In this document: positions 62,510 through 64,000 of the stretch, one piece after another
How positions within the stretch are numbered: the first letter of the stretch is position 1
Layout of the letters: each line of letters starts with the position of its first letter
Assembly: GCF_027887165.1 (NCBI RefSeq)
Contig: NC_077230.1
Location: 265,303,943-265,367,942 of the forward strand
Length of the DNA stretch: 64,000 bases
DNA from: Monodelphis domestica
Taxonomy: Eukaryota > Chordata > Mammalia > Didelphimorphia > Didelphidae
Direction: 5' to 3'
The notes under the pieces: generated by a model
What the model saw: only the letters and a program-made list of their open reading frames with translations
Databases searched by the model: none
What the model was told of the DNA's origin: nothing
Position numbers and translations under genes: made by a program

Positions 62510-64000
62510 TTTTTTTAAAAATCTACACTATACAAATACCAAATAAATGAGTATTTTCACAAACACTGTTGAGCAGAAGAGGAAATATAAAACTGCTAAT
62601 CTCTATTATGCAGAACTTCCTTTTGTCCAATTATTTAGTAAATTTGATATATGTTTCAAAACTGTCTTTCTTATCAATGTCTCTTGGTTTTCCTTCTGTT
62701 CTTCCATTATTTTTTTGAGGAGGGGGCTGGGAACGTCTTCTATCCTTATTTCCTCTTACCTCCTTCTTGTGGAAGGAAAAAAACACCAGCAAAACAAATT
62801 CCTATAAGGGCCAGGACAAAAATGTGTCTTACATTTTTTTCTTTACATTAAGTCCTTCATCAGAAAGTGGATGGCATATGCTTCATTATTGGTTTTTGGA
62901 ACTATGGTTGGATATTGCAATGATCAGGAGACTTGTCTTTTAATCTAGTTTTTCTTTCTTATTGTCTATTGAAAAATGTAGCTATTACTTTTCTTGAATG
63001 TTAACCAACTGGTGAGCCGAGATTTCTACGAAATGTCTTATGTGATACAATGATTAACTCATGGGGAGAAAAAACAAACAAGCATAGACTTGGAAAATTA
63101 CTGCGTCCTTTATTCCCCCTATGTTTCTCTCTTTTTTTCTTCTCCAAATTTAAAGTGTTTTTTTCAATGAACAAAAATCTGTTTTCTCTCCTTCTTACCT
63201 CTACCTTGATGGGGGAAAATACCCCAAACTCCACAAATAAGCATAATCAATAATAAAATCCTGCATTGTCCATATCAAAAAACCAAAAACCTCATTTTGT
63301 ACCCTAAGTCACCCATGACACCTCTCTGCCATAAAGCTGTACTTCTGGAATCATAATTAGTCATTACATTGTCTAGAGTTCTTATCTTTAAAAATAATTT
63401 AAATTAAATGAAATATATTTGTAAAAATGTTTAACATAGTGACTGATGCATAATAGGTGTTATATAAATGATTATTCCTTTTCCCTTTCCCATTTAAATG
63501 TCTTTACAATGTTTTTTTTTTCATCATATAAATTGTTCTGGTTCTTTTCCTTTTAGTCTGCTTCATTTCCTACAAGTCTTTCCAGTTTTCTCTGAAACCA
63601 TCCTTTTTTATCATTTCTTATATTAATATAGTATTCCATTGCATTTATCTATCATAATTTGTTCAGCCACCCCCAATTGTATCCTAGTATCCAGTTCTTT
63701 GCCCCTAATAAAACAGTTGCTTATACATATTTGTGTATATGTGGCCCTTTTGATTCCTTTGATCTCTTTGGAGTGTAGTTCTAATAATGTTATTGCTGGG
63801 TTAAAGGGTGTACAGTTTAGGAGAGTTTGGGGCATAGGCTCGAATGACTTTTCAGAATGACTGCACTAATTCACAATGACTCCACCAATTTATGTGTTTT
63901 CCTGGAGCTTCTCCAACATTTGACATTTTCCCTTTTTGTCATCTTTGCTAATCTGATGGGTATGAGATAGAACTATAGTCATTTTAATTTGCATTTTTCT
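62510..64000 (-). repeat. L1 3' sequences, inverted, running off the window
   Basis: At least two overlapping stretches of marsupial L1 3' UTR: about 62760-62990 ('catcagaaagtggatggcat') and 63120-64000 ('gacacctctctgccataaag', 'tttctctgaaaccatccttt', 'atttgttcagccacccccaa', 'ttgctgggttaaagggtgta'). The element continues past the window end. Confidence 0.7.

Overview
This window is vertebrate nuclear DNA, almost certainly from a marsupial. The evidence is a mammalian-type multi-exon receptor gene with GT-AG introns, set in a dense background of marsupial-style repeats: tRNA-derived/CORE SINEs of two recurring types, L1 3' ends in a form typical of marsupials, RTE/BovB-clade LINEs, old L2, CR1/L3 and MIR copies, and an hAT element with CAGTGATGG-type ends. 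I cannot name the species from the sequence alone.

Only one protein-coding gene can be supported: GPR83, a class A G-protein-coupled receptor on the + strand. Its four coding exons (4751-5137, 11617-11742, 15271-15404, 18602-19226) join in phase into a 423-codon reading frame, which is the length I recall for human GPR83. A compact promoter with a CCAAT box and a TATA box lies just upstream (about 4450-4530). The predicted 5' UTR has no ATG before the chosen start. The 3' UTR may run to an AATAAA at 21951, with an earlier candidate signal at 20187.

Layout: 1-4400 is intergenic upstream DNA made of SINEs, MIRs and an RTE LINE split by an L1 3' end. 4450-22000 is GPR83; its introns hold a 470-bp pyrimidine tract right after the exon 1 donor, an L2, an interrupted L1, nested L1 tails and a long CT microsatellite. 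22000-64000 shows no gene I can recognise. It is a repeat-rich desert with L1 fragments (the best preserved at 36418-38084 with perfect 16-bp flanking duplications), a BovB-like LINE 3' end (about 45900-46590), an hAT MITE-like element (50132-50530), fossil LTR-like sequences, several segments of one long unnamed repeat, and microsatellites. In human the neighbours of GPR83 are MRE11 on its 5' side and IZUMO1R/PANX1 on its 3' side (from memory). No exon of these was seen here.

No novel gene system was found. The most useful observations are the intact GPR83 gene model, several dated transposon nests with target-site duplications, possible horizontally transferred elements (hAT and BovB-like), an L1 insertion of unexpected internal order at 27349-27699, and a local tandem-repeat block at 43765-44078. 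Boundaries of repeats without a stated duplication are read by eye and are approximate.
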